Assembly: GCA_937907415.1 (NCBI GenBank)
Contig: CALCHY010000183.1
Coordinates: 1 to 16,117 of the forward strand
Reading direction: 5' to 3'
DNA length: 16,117 nt
Source of the DNA: an uncultured Trueperaceae bacterium
GTDB lineage: Bacteria > Deinococcota > Deinococci > Deinococcales > Trueperaceae
In this document: positions 5,180 to 12,970 of the stretch, in pieces
Numbering within the stretch: position 1 is the stretch's first letter
Layout of the letters: every line of letters starts with the position of its first letter
Position numbers and translations under genes: made by a program
The notes under the pieces: generated by a model
Seen by the model: the letters and a program-made list of their open reading frames with translations, nothing else
The model's database searches: none
Told to the model about the DNA's origin: nothing

Positions 5180-7906
5180 ATGGCAGACGTCTTGGATCGC
5201 TTGCTAGATCTAGACCGTTCACAGCTAGGGCCACAGGAGCTAGCGGCCCTGAACTCGGTTGAACTCAAGGAGTGGCTCGAGTCGCTCGACTACGTGCTCG
5301 CTAGCGGCGGCGCCGACAGGGTAGTCGAGATCCTCCAGCGCCTGGAGGCTCACGCCGAGAAGCACGGCATCCGCCTGCCGTTCGAGTCGGACACGTCGTA
5401 CGTGAACACCATCCACGTAGACGATCAACCCGAGTACCCGGGCGACATCGCCATCGAGCGGCGCATCACCAACCTCATCCGCTGGAACGCCATGGCCATG
5501 GTGGTCCAGGCCAACAAGCACTCATCCGGCATCGGCGGGCACATCGCCACCTACGCCTCGGCGGCCATCCTGTACGAGGTCGGCTTCAACCACTTCTTCC
5601 GCGGCCCTGGCAAGGGCCCAGACGCGGACTTGGTCTACTTCCAAGGGCACGCCAGCCCGGGCATCTACGCGCGCTCCTATCTAGAGCACCGCTTCGACGA
5701 CGAGCGCATGCACAACTTCCGCCGCGAACTGCAAGACTCGCCGGGCCTCTCCTCCTACCCGCACCCGTGGCTCATGCCCGACTACTGGAGCTTCCCGACC
5801 GTATCGATGGGCCTTGGCCCCATCACGTCCATCTACCAAGCGCGCTTCAGGCGCTACCTGGAGGACCGCGGCCTCTACCCGAAGGGTAGCGGCAAGGTGT
5901 GGGCGTTCATCGGCGACGGCGAGACCGACGAGCCGGAGACGCTCGGTGCCATCCGAGTCGCTTCCCGCTCCAAGCTCGACAACCTGATCTGGGTCCTGAA
6001 CGCCAACCTCCAGCGGCTAGACGGCCCCGTGTTCGGCAACGGCCAGATCATCCAAGAGCTCGAGGGCATCTTCCGCGGCGCAGGCTGGAACGTCATCAAG
6101 GTCGCGTGGGGCAGCGCCTGGGACGACCTCCTCAAGCGCGACACCGAGGGTGTCGTCGTCAAGCGCTTCGAGGAGCTCGTAGACGGCGAGTCGCAGCGTT
6201 ACGCAGCGTTCGGCGGCCAGGAACTCAAGGAGCGCTTCTTCAACACCCCCGAGCTCAAAGAGCTCGTGAAGGACTGGACGGACGCCGACTTCGCGAAACT
6301 CAACCGCGGCGGCCACGACCCCGTCAAGGTCTACGCGGCGTTCGACCGCGCCACCAAGCACGTCGGCCAGCCCACGGTCATCATCGCGCGCACGGTCAAG
6401 GGCTACGGCATGGGCGCCGCCGGTGAGGCGCAGAACATCACCCACCAACAGAAGAAGCTCGACGAGAACGAGATGCGCGCGTTCCGCGACCGCTTCAACC
6501 TGCCGATCTCTGACGATGAGATCGCCAACGAGCCGTTCCACCGGCCACCAGAAGACAGCCCCGAGCACCAGTACCTAGTCAAGCACCGTGAGGAGCTCGG
6601 CGGCTTCTTGCCTGCCAGGAGCGTCAAGGCCGAGCCGCTCGCACCGCCCCCCGCGGAAGCGTTCGAGGAGTTCATGACCTCGAGCGAAGAGCGCGCCGTC
6701 TCCACCACCATGGTGATGGTCAACGTCATGCGCAAGCTCCTCCGCGACCCGAACTGGAGCAAGCTCGTCGTGCCCATCGTCCCCGACGAAGCACGCACGT
6801 TCGGCATGGAGTCGTTCTTCCGCCAGATCGGCATCTACTCGCCAGTCGGGCAGCTATACGAACCAGTGGACAGCGCGCACCTCATGTACTACAAGGAGTC
6901 GCGCGACGGTCAGATCCTCGAAGAGGGCATCACGGAAGCCGGCGGCATGTCGTCGTTCATCGCTGCAGGCACGGCCTACGCCAACTACGGCGTTAACACC
7001 GTCCCCTTCTACCTTTACTACTCGATGTTCGGCTTCCAGCGCGTCGGCGACCTCATCTGGGCGGCAGGCGACAGCCACGCCAAGGGCTTCCTCGTCGGCG
7101 CCACGGCTGGCCGCACGACCCTAGCTGGCGAAGGGCTGCAGCACCAGGACGGTCACTCCCACGTCCTCGCATACCCGGTACCGAACCTCATGGCGTACGA
7201 CCCGTCCTTCGCTCACGAACTAGCCATCGTCGTGCGCGAGGGCCTGCGCCGCATGTACCAGGAGCAGGAAGACATCTTCTACTACGTCACCGTCGGCAAC
7301 GAGAACTACCTGCAGCCGGGCGCTCCAGCGCACCTCTCGCGTGCCCAACTCGAAGAGGGCGTGCTCAAGGGCATGTACTTGTTCCGCCCCGCGAGCCGCA
7401 AGCGCAGCAAGCTGCACGCGCAGCTCTTCGGCAGCGGCAGCATCATGAACAGCGTGCTCGAGGCGCAAGAGATACTCGAGCGCGACTACAGCGTCGCCGC
7501 CAGCGTCTGGAGCGTAACGTCTTACAAGGAACTTCACCGCGACGCGCTGCAAGTCGAGCGTTACAACCGCCTCAATCCCGACCAGGAGCAGCACCGTCCG
7601 TACGTAACTGAGCTCCTTAGCGGCGCGAAGGGCGTGTTCGTGGCGGCCTCCGATTACATGAAGATCCTGCCAGACGCCCTAGCAGCGCACCTCCCGCGCC
7701 CGATGGTCGCCCTTGGTACGGACGGGTTCGGCCGCAGCGAGGCGCGCGAGGAGCTCCGCGAGTTCTTCGAGGTCAACGCCGCGCATATCGTGTACGCCAC
7801 CCTCACCGCCCTAGCTGCAGACGGCCTTGTCGACAAGAAGACGCTCCTGGCCGCCCGCGACGACCTCAAGATCTTCCCCGACAAAGCCGACCCATACGTC
7901 GACTGA
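5180..7906 (+). CDS. aceE: Pyruvate dehydrogenase E1, homodimeric AceE type
   Basis: A thiamine-diphosphate enzyme of 908 residues (E. coli AceE 887) that decarboxylates pyruvate and transfers the acetyl group to the lipoyl arm of E2. It shows the N-terminal helical E2-binding part, the NKHSSGIGGHIATYASAA-type block, the ThDP/Mg motif GDGETDE (245-251) followed by NANLQRLDGP, and the mobile active-site loop with His422 in NITHQQKK (equivalent to E. coli His407). The second half carries the pyrimidine and C-terminal transketolase-like domains with GITEAGGMSSF and EGLQHQDGHSH. Nothing is missing. A 21 nt gap separates it from aceF, so the two form one operon. The 5' end uses several CTA leucine codons close together. 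Start ATG 5180 is chosen for its AGAGGA ribosome site. Confidence 0.97.
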   Translation: MADVLDRLLDLDRSQLGPQELAALNSVELKEWLESLDYVLASGGADRVVEILQRLEAHAEKHGIRLPFESDTSYVNTIHVDDQPEYPGDIAIERRITNLIRWNAMAMVVQANKHSSGIGGHIATYASAAILYEVGFNHFFRGPGKGPDADLVYFQGHASPGIYARSYLEHRFDDERMHNFRRELQDSPGLSSYPHPWLMPDYWSFPTVSMGLGPITSIYQARFRRYLEDRGLYPKGSGKVWAFIGDGETDEPETLGAIRVASRSKLDNLIWVLNANLQRLDGPVFGNGQIIQELEGIFRGAGWNVIKVAWGSAWDDLLKRDTEGVVVKRFEELVDGESQRYAAFGGQELKERFFNTPELKELVKDWTDADFAKLNRGGHDPVKVYAAFDRATKHVGQPTVIIARTVKGYGMGAAGEAQNITHQQKKLDENEMRAFRDRFNLPISDDEIANEPFHRPPEDSPEHQYLVKHREELGGFLPARSVKAEPLAPPPAEAFEEFMTSSEERAVSTTMVMVNVMRKLLRDPNWSKLVVPIVPDEARTFGMESFFRQIGIYSPVGQLYEPVDSAHLMYYKESRDGQILEEGITEAGGMSSFIAAGTAYANYGVNTVPFYLYYSMFGFQRVGDLIWAAGDSHAKGFLVGATAGRTTLAGEGLQHQDGHSHVLAYPVPNLMAYDPSFAHELAIVVREGLRRMYQEQEDIFYYVTVGNENYLQPGAPAHLSRAQLEEGVLKGMYLFRPASRKRSKLHAQLFGSGSIMNSVLEAQEILERDYSVAASVWSVTSYKELHRDALQVERYNRLNPDQEQHRPYVTELLSGAKGVFVAASDYMKILPDALAAHLPRPMVALGTDGFGRSEAREELREFFEVNAAHIVYATLTALAADGLVDKKTLLAARDDLKIFPDKADPYVD

Positions 7907-7914
7907 CCGGCCTG

Positions 7915-7920
7915 AAAGGA
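7915..7920 (+). promoter_or_regulatory. Ribosome binding site of aceF
   Basis: AAAGGA, 7 nt before the GTG start at 7928, supports that codon as the aceF start. Confidence 0.7.
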
Positions 7921-7927
7921 ACTGCTA

Positions 7928-9250
7928 GTGGCTACTGAAGTAAGACTTCCTGACATCGGCGAGGGCATCGAGAAGGGCACCGTGGTCGGCGTCCTGGTCA
8001 AGGTCGGCGACACCGTCACCAAGGACCAGCCGCTCGTCGAGCTGGAGACGGACAAGGCCGTCGTCGAGATCCCATCGTCCGCGAGCGGCGTCGTCAGCCA
8101 GATAAACGTTAGCGAGAACCAAGAGGCGGCCGTCGGCTCCGTGCTGCTCGTCGTGGACGAGGACGGCGCCGCCGCGGCGCCAAGCTCACCTGAACCCGTC
8201 GCGCCAGCGGCCCAGGCGGCGCCGCCAGCCCCAACACCAGCGCCGGCGGCGCCTCCAGCGCCAACGCCCGCCCCGGCCGCCGCGCCGCAGGCACCGCTCG
8301 CTGCGGCCACTAGCGCGGAGACGCCCGGCGGCCTCGTGCCAGCGGCGCCATCGGTGCGGCGCCTAGCCCGCGAGCTCGGCGTCAACCTGCAAGGCGTGAC
8401 CGGCAGCGGCGTGCTCGGCCGCATCTCCGCCGCCGACGTGCGCGCCTACTCTCAGGGCGCACCAACGGCCGGCGCGACCAGCGGCGTAGCGCCGACGGTA
8501 GCAAGCGTGGCGGCGGCGCCTCTCCCAGACTTCACCCGCTGGGGCGAAGTGACGAGGACCCCGATGACGGGCATCCGCAAGGCGACCGTGCGCTCCATGA
8601 GCAACGCCTGGTCGACGGTGCCGATGGTCACCCACTTCGATGACGCCGACATCACGGAGCTCGAGGTCATCCGCAAGCGTTACCAGCCGAAGGTCGAGGC
8701 TGCGGGCGCCAAACTGACGCCGACCGCCATCCTCGTCAAGGTCGTGGCTGCCGCGCTCAGGCGCTTCCCTGACTTCAACGCCAGCATCGACGTTGCGGCT
8801 CAAGAAGTGGTTCACAAGCGTTACGTCAACGTCGGCGTTGCAGTCGACACCGACGCTGGACTCCTCGTGCCCGTCATCAAGGACGCCGACCGTAAGAACC
8901 TCGTCGAGCTCTCCATCGACCTCGGGGAGCTGGCGGTCAAGGCGCGCGACCGCAAGCTGACCCCAGACGAGATGCAAGGCGGCAACTTCTCCATCTCGAA
9001 CCTGGGAGGCATCGGCGGGCACGCGTTCACGCCCATCGTCAACCCACCTGACGTCGCCATCCTCGGCGTGTCGCGCTCGAAGATGACTCCGGTGTGGAAC
9101 CCCGAGACCAGCACCTTCGAGCCGCGCCTCATGATGCCGCTGGCGTTGACCTACGATCACCGCCTGATCGACGGCGCCGCGGCCGCGCGCTTCCTACGCT
9201 GGGTATGCACCGCGCTCGAGGAGCCTTTCCTGGTAGCCCTCGAAGGCTGA
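7928..9250 (+). CDS. aceF: Dihydrolipoamide acetyltransferase (pyruvate dehydrogenase E2)
   Basis: The core subunit of the pyruvate dehydrogenase complex, 440 residues. Domains in order: one lipoyl domain (residues 2-76) with the lipoylated Lys43 in [10 protein letters not shown]; a long Ala/Pro linker (about 81-137) with repeated APTPAPAA units that acts as a swinging arm; a peripheral-subunit-binding domain (about 138-174, [20 protein letters not shown]) that holds E1 or E3; a second short linker; and the catalytic acetyltransferase domain (about 205-440) with the active site DHRLIDG (410-416, catalytic His411). It has one lipoyl domain where E. coli AceF has three. The start is GTG with AAAGGA 7 nt before it. 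A strong hairpin follows the stop, so aceF ends the operon and lipoamide dehydrogenase must be encoded elsewhere. Confidence 0.96.
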   Translation: MATEVRLPDIGEGIEKGTVVGVLVKVGDTVTKDQPLVELETDKAVVEIPSSASGVVSQINVSENQEAAVGSVLLVVDEDGAAAAPSSPEPVAPAAQAAPPAPTPAPAAPPAPTPAPAAAPQAPLAAATSAETPGGLVPAAPSVRRLARELGVNLQGVTGSGVLGRISAADVRAYSQGAPTAGATSGVAPTVASVAAAPLPDFTRWGEVTRTPMTGIRKATVRSMSNAWSTVPMVTHFDDADITELEVIRKRYQPKVEAAGAKLTPTAILVKVVAAALRRFPDFNASIDVAAQEVVHKRYVNVGVAVDTDAGLLVPVIKDADRKNLVELSIDLGELAVKARDRKLTPDEMQGGNFSISNLGGIGGHAFTPIVNPPDVAILGVSRSKMTPVWNPETSTFEPRLMMPLALTYDHRLIDGAAAARFLRWVCTALEEPFLVALEG

Positions 9251-9269
9251 TCGCGGCCAACTAGCATCT

Positions 9270-9312
9270 CGCGCTGGCGAACCGGCCACCCGGTTCGCCA
9301 GCGCGCTTTCTT
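9270..9312 (+). terminator. Rho-independent terminator after aceF
   Basis: A perfect 16-bp stem (9270-9285 with 9290-9305), GC-rich, loop CCAC, followed by CTTTCTT. It begins 20 nt after the aceF stop and closes the aceE-aceF unit. The U-run is interrupted by a C, but the stem is very stable. Confidence 0.88.
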
Positions 9313-9371
9313 GCGCCATTGGGGCCCATGGGAGCGGAAAAGGTTCACCCGGCTCTCACGGTCGTGCGTGA

Positions 9372-9377
9372 TAGCAT
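9372..9377 (+). promoter_or_regulatory. Candidate -10 box for the LptB-type gene (TAGCAT)
   Basis: TAGCAT ends 8 nt before ATG 9386 and follows the aceF terminator. The geometry is near-leaderless and there is no Shine-Dalgarno. No clear -35. Confidence 0.4.
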
Positions 9378-9385
9378 GCCATCGT

Positions 9386-10159
9386 ATGTCAGCCCTGAAC
9401 AGCGTCGCCAACGGCGTGAACCCCGCGCCAACTGGCGTCGAGCTACGGGCCACCGGCCTAGTCAAGCGCTACGGCCGCCGCAAGGTAGTCGACGGCGTAG
9501 ACCTAGTGCTGAGGCGGGGCGAGATAGTCGCGCTCCTCGGGCCGAACGGGGCAGGCAAGACCACCAGCTTCTACATGGTCGTTGGCTTCGTGAGGCCGAA
9601 CGCCGGCCGCATCGTCCTCGGCGGCCAGGACGTGACGAACTGGCCGATGCACCGCAGGGCCCGGATCGGGCTCGGCTACCTGGCCCAGGAACCCAGCGCG
9701 TTCAGGCGCCTGACCGTCGAGGACAACTTGCGCGCCATCCTCGAGTTCCAGGGCCTCACGCGCGCGGAGCAAGAACGGCGCGCCGCTGACCTCCTCGAGG
9801 AGTTCCATATCAGCCATCTCGCCAAGAGCCGCGCGGACACCCTGTCTGGCGGCGAGCGGCGCCGGCTCGAGATCGCCCGCAGTCTGACCGTCGACCCCGA
9901 CTTCCTCCTCCTAGACGAGCCGTTCACGGGCGTCGACCCCAAGTCCATCCGTGAGATCCAGTCCATCGTTCACGACCTAAGGGACCGGCGTGGGCTCGGG
10001 GTGCTCCTCACCGATCACAGCGTGCGCGAGACCCTCGCCATCGCTGATCGCGTCGTGCTCATGTTCGACGGGCGCGTGCGGTTCGACGGGACTCCCGCCG
10101 ACTTCGCTGCCGACCCTGACGTGCGCACCTACTACCTCGGTAATGAGTTCCAACTCTAG
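9386..10159 (+). CDS. lptB: ABC transporter ATP-binding protein, LptB type
   Basis: A cytosolic ATPase of 257 residues that powers a membrane transporter; in Proteobacteria LptB drives lipopolysaccharide extraction with LptFG and LptC. Motifs: Walker A GPNGAGKT (52-59), [10 protein letters not shown] (62-71) which is characteristic of LptB, Q-loop Gln101, signature LSGGE (153-157), Walker B FLLLDEP with Glu178, D-loop GVDP, and switch His211. The C-terminus ends like LptB (YYLGNEF). An N-terminal extension of about 16 residues precedes the first strand. ATG 9386 is preferred over the upstream GTG at 9311, which would lie right after the aceF terminator and before the promoter. The next gene, DUF3084, is 45 nt downstream on the same strand. 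Permease partners are not in the window; in a Deinococcota-like cell the cargo is unlikely to be ordinary lipopolysaccharide. Confidence 0.88.
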   Translation: MSALNSVANGVNPAPTGVELRATGLVKRYGRRKVVDGVDLVLRRGEIVALLGPNGAGKTTSFYMVVGFVRPNAGRIVLGGQDVTNWPMHRRARIGLGYLAQEPSAFRRLTVEDNLRAILEFQGLTRAEQERRAADLLEEFHISHLAKSRADTLSGGERRRLEIARSLTVDPDFLLLDEPFTGVDPKSIREIQSIVHDLRDRRGLGVLLTDHSVRETLAIADRVVLMFDGRVRFDGTPADFAADPDVRTYYLGNEFQL

Positions 10160-10204
10160 GCTCACTGCGAGCATGCCGCACTCGACCTCAGCGGACGTGC
10201 GCGC

Positions 10205-12061
10205 ATGACCCTCATCAGCCTGCTGGTGATCATGCTGGTAGTGCTTGCCGGCATCATCGCCTACTTGGGTGACAGGCTCGGCACGTACGTCGGAAGGCGG
10301 CGCCTCAGCCTGTTCGGCGCCAGGCCACGCACGACCGGCCAAGTCGTTGGCGTCCTGTCCGGCATCCTCATCATGCTGACCACCATCGGGGTCTTGGCGC
10401 TGGCGTTCCAGAACGCTACCCGCACGCTCCTCAACGTGCAGCGAACCCTGGACGAACTGAACCAGCTCCGGGCGCAGGAGCGCGTGCTAAACCAGAACGT
10501 CGCTGACGCCAACCAGCAGCTCGCTGCCTTACGTACCCAGCTCGAGGCGGCGCAGCAAACGATCAGCGTGGCAGAGGAGCAGCGCGACTCCGCGCTCGAG
10601 GCGCGCGACGCCGCCCTCGAGGAGCGAGAGTCACTAGTCGCGCAGCGCGACGAGCTAACGAACCAGGTCGCTGCTGCCGAGGAGCGCGTCGCTGCCGCCG
10701 ACGCGGAGGTGAGCCTGGCGGAGGAACGTTTGCTCGCCACGCAAGCTGAGGTGGCGGACGTGACGGCGGCGCTGGCAACGGCACGCCAGGACCGCGACCG
10801 CGCGCTAAGCGAGGCCGACGAGGCGCGCGCTTCGGCCAACGCCGCGGCCGCCGAGGCCGCCGCGCTCGAGCTTGGCTTAGCGGACGCGAGAAGCGAGCTC
10901 GATGACGCTAACCGGCAGTTGGCGGGCATGCAGACGGCGCTTGTCGACGTGCAGCTCCGTCTGGCACGCGCCGAGAACCAAGTGGCTGCCGCGCAGAACG
11001 ACCTCGAAACGGCGCAGGCGGCCCGCGACTTGGCCCTCGGCGACAGGGAAGCGGCCATCGCAGACCGCGACGCCGCAACGGCCGACCGCGACGCCGCCGT
11101 GGCCGACCGCGAGGCCGCTGTAACGGCCCGCGACGAGGCGCTGCAACAACGCGCAGACCTGGCCGTGCGCCTCGACGAGCTCAACAACGAGGTAGCGGTC
11201 CTCGAGGCGAACGCCAACGAACTGCGGCTGCAGGCTCAGGGGCTCCGCGAGGAGAACAGCAACCTGACTGGCACGAACGGCGCGCTGCTGGCGGAGAACG
11301 CGCGCATCCAACTGCAGAACAACTCGCTAAGTGAGTTGAACTTGCGTTTGGAGACCGAGATCAGGCAACGCAACGCCACGGTGCAAGAGCTGCAGGGCAA
11401 CGTCGACGACCTGCAGCGCGAGGTCGAACTCCAAGCCCGCGACCTAGCCGACCTGCAGCAGGAGTTCCAACGCTTCGAGGGCGGCGAGGTCTACTTCGTG
11501 AAGGACCAGCTCATCTACTCTGGCGCGATCAAGGCGCAGGAGCCGGCCGCCATCCGTGAGGAGTTGGCCGCGTTCGTCAATGATGCAACGGCCTTCGTTG
11601 CGCGGCGTGGCGTAGAGCGTGTGAGGGTAACTACCGACCAGTTCAACGCGCTCGTTGACGTCATCGGCCAGACCCCTGGCTCCGACCTCGTGCGCTTCAT
11701 CTCGCCGAGCAACCAGATAAGCTCGACCATCGACGTGCTCGTCGAGGCGATCGAGAACACGGAACTCTTCGGCGCAGGGCAACTCATCGCGAGCCTCAGC
11801 GTGCACCTGGGCTCGGCGGCGCTGCCAGCCAGCCAGGACGAGATCCGCGCCGCGACCACACAACTGAAGGCCGACGCAGTGCGCAAGTTGCGCAGAGCCG
11901 GCCTAGACGACGGTCAACTGCCTGACTTCGGGCCCGTGACGGAAGACATGTTCACGAGCTTGCTGCTGCGCCTGACGGGGCCGGTCACTATCGGATTGGT
12001 GGCCACTGAAGAAGTGTGGCGCGCCGGCCCCGCCAAGCTCGAGTTGCTGATCCTCTACTGA
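10205..12061 (+). CDS. DUF3084 membrane-anchored coiled-coil protein
   Basis: A 618-residue protein with three parts. Residues 1-70 hold two hydrophobic helices (about 3-21 and 47-69) joined by a loop GDRLGTYVGRRRLSLFGARP, which matches the conserved DUF3084 N-terminal pattern known from cyanobacteria. Residues about 72-425 form a very long Ala/Glu/Gln/Arg-rich coiled coil, including five near-identical seven-residue repeats at 278-312. Residues about 428-618 are a globular domain starting VYFVKDQLIYSG and ending in a hydrophobic strand. Function is unknown; a structural link between membrane and another layer, or a scaffold, is plausible. It follows the LptB gene by 45 nt. No Shine-Dalgarno is clear, so translation may depend on the upstream gene. 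The coil adds roughly 350 residues, making it longer than typical cyanobacterial members. Confidence 0.85.
   Translation: MTLISLLVIMLVVLAGIIAYLGDRLGTYVGRRRLSLFGARPRTTGQVVGVLSGILIMLTTIGVLALAFQNATRTLLNVQRTLDELNQLRAQERVLNQNVADANQQLAALRTQLEAAQQTISVAEEQRDSALEARDAALEERESLVAQRDELTNQVAAAEERVAAADAEVSLAEERLLATQAEVADVTAALATARQDRDRALSEADEARASANAAAAEAAALELGLADARSELDDANRQLAGMQTALVDVQLRLARAENQVAAAQNDLETAQAARDLALGDREAAIADRDAATADRDAAVADREAAVTARDEALQQRADLAVRLDELNNEVAVLEANANELRLQAQGLREENSNLTGTNGALLAENARIQLQNNSLSELNLRLETEIRQRNATVQELQGNVDDLQREVELQARDLADLQQEFQRFEGGEVYFVKDQLIYSGAIKAQEPAAIREELAAFVNDATAFVARRGVERVRVTTDQFNALVDVIGQTPGSDLVRFISPSNQISSTIDVLVEAIENTELFGAGQLIASLSVHLGSAALPASQDEIRAATTQLKADAVRKLRRAGLDDGQLPDFGPVTEDMFTSLLLRLTGPVTIGLVATEEVWRAGPAKLELLILY
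11036..11140 (+). repeat. Five tandem 21-bp (heptad) coding repeats
   Basis: Inside DUF3084 the units LGDREAA, IADRDAA, TADRDAA, VADREAA and VTARDEA follow one another, seven codons each. The DNA is similar (ccgcgacgccgc-type core), so the array looks like recent in-frame duplication of a coiled-coil heptad. Confidence 0.75.
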
Positions 12062-12487
12062 TTACTGCTTGTTGAGGGCGTCGCGGATCTGGGTGAGAAG
12101 CTTGACCTCGTCACTTGGCTCTGCGGGGGCGGCCGGGGCCGCTGGCTTCTCGAACTTCGCCTTCATGTTGTTGAACGACTTGACGATGAAGAAGAGCACC
12201 AGCGCGATGAGCAGGAAGTTGATGACGGTATTGAGGAACGCACCGTACTGGATCACCGGGGCGCCAGCGGCGACTGCCTCGGCCACGCTCTTGTACTGAT
12301 CCGCGCCCTTCATGATGATGCCAAGGTTGCTGAAGTCGACTCCGCCCAGGACTAGGCCGATCACCGGCATGATGACTTCGTTGACGAGGGAGCTAGTGAT
12401 GGCCCCGAACGCGGCGCCGATGATGACGGCGACGGCCAAGTCCAGAACATTGCCCCTGCTTATGAAATCGCGAAACTCCTTGATCAT
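12062..12487 (-). CDS. mscL: Large-conductance mechanosensitive channel MscL
   Basis: A pentameric inner-membrane channel that opens under membrane tension and releases solutes during osmotic downshock. At 141 residues the length is standard. Signs: N-terminal amphipathic helix IKEFRDFISRGNVLDLAV, pore helix TM1 (about 15-44) with VIIGAAFGAITSSLVNEVIMPVIG, a periplasmic loop (about 48-80) containing GVDFSNL, TM2 (about 82-106, FLNTVINFLLIALVLFFIVKSFN), a Pro/Ala linker and a C-terminal helix DEVKLLTQIRDALNKQ that forms the cytosolic bundle. The start ATG has a strong AGGAGG 4 nt before it. It is convergent with DUF3084 and the two stop codons abut with no base between them. It is transcribed divergently from the response regulator. 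Confidence 0.96.
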   Translation of the reverse strand: MIKEFRDFISRGNVLDLAVAVIIGAAFGAITSSLVNEVIMPVIGLVLGGVDFSNLGIIMKGADQYKSVAEAVAAGAPVIQYGAFLNTVINFLLIALVLFFIVKSFNNMKAKFEKPAAPAAPAEPSDEVKLLTQIRDALNKQ

Positions 12488-12491
12488 CTCT

Positions 12492-12497
12492 CCTCCT
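12492..12497 (-). promoter_or_regulatory. Strong Shine-Dalgarno of mscL
   Basis: AGGAGG on the minus strand, 4 nt before the mscL ATG. It is the only perfect Shine-Dalgarno core noted in this window and contrasts with the leaderless-type starts of its neighbours. Confidence 0.8.
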
Positions 12498-12514
12498 GCT
12501 GTGAAGTAGGTTCG

Positions 12515-12520
12515 AGTCTA
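12515..12520 (-). promoter_or_regulatory. Candidate -10 box for mscL (TAGACT)
   Basis: TAGACT on the minus strand would start transcription near 12508 and give a leader of about 20 nt that includes the Shine-Dalgarno. It touches the 10-bp palindrome ACAGCGCTGT at 12520-12529, a possible small operator. No -35 is clear. Confidence 0.4.
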
Positions 12521-12553
12521 CAGCGCTGTGACCTCACGACTCGCATAATCCAC

Positions 12554-12559
12554 TAAGCT
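12554..12559 (+). promoter_or_regulatory. Candidate leaderless -10 box (TAAGCT) of response regulator
   Basis: TAAGCT ends 6 nt before the GTG at 12566, the same geometry as at 3596. An alternative -10, CATAAT at 12544-12549, would give a leader of about 10 nt without a Shine-Dalgarno. Confidence 0.45.
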
Positions 12560-12565
12560 TGGGGC

Positions 12566-12970
12566 GTGAGCCGAACTGATAGCAAGACGAGGGTGCTGGT
12601 CGCCGACGACGCAGAAGGCCAGCGCCTGGTCCTCGACATGTTGCTAAGTGTCGATGGTTACGAAGTGATCACCGTCGCTGACGGCCGCGAGGCCCTGGAT
12701 TACCTCAAGGACAACACCCCTGACCTGGCCATACTGGACGTGCAGATGCCGCACCTGACCGGCTTGGAGGTGTGTCACCGCATGAAGCGCATTCCGCGCC
12801 TCAAGGACGTGCCCGTCATCATCCTTACGGCATATCGCGACGATCACATCATCACGCAGGCGCGCATGGCGCACGCGAACCGCATCGTCTACAAACCGCT
12901 CGAGGGCAAGGACTTCAGGGCAACGGTGCGAGAGGTGCTCCAAGGTCCGTCACAGGGTGCGCTGTCTTAA
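12566..12970 (+). CDS. Stand-alone receiver-domain response regulator
   Basis: A cytosolic CheY-like protein of 134 residues with only the receiver domain, so no DNA-binding output of its own; it probably acts by binding a partner protein or relaying phosphate. The acidic pocket is Asp14-Asp15 (VADDAE), the phosphate acceptor is Asp58 (ILDVQMP), the switch Thr is 88 (IILTAY) and the conserved Lys is 110 (VYKP), so the phosphorylation machinery is intact. No histidine kinase gene is in the window, so it is an orphan here. The GTG start follows a leaderless-type -10 box. The last 21 bp overlap the tail of the convergent RNA methyltransferase gene. Confidence 0.9.
   Translation: MSRTDSKTRVLVADDAEGQRLVLDMLLSVDGYEVITVADGREALDYLKDNTPDLAILDVQMPHLTGLEVCHRMKRIPRLKDVPVIILTAYRDDHIITQARMAHANRIVYKPLEGKDFRATVREVLQGPSQGALS

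Noticed and set aside
7654..8424. 256-residue minus-strand frame across the aceE-aceF junction
   Set aside because: Low-complexity Ser/Ala/Gly frame caused by the antisense of the Ala/Pro linker; both plus-strand genes are certain.
9311..9385. Upstream GTG start of the LptB-type gene
   Set aside because: It begins inside the T-run of the aceF terminator and upstream of the candidate promoter; the extra residues have no family support.
10261..11217. 318-residue minus-strand frame, Ser/Ala/Arg-rich
   Set aside because: It is an antisense shadow of the repetitive DUF3084 coiled coil, with low-complexity composition and no start signal.
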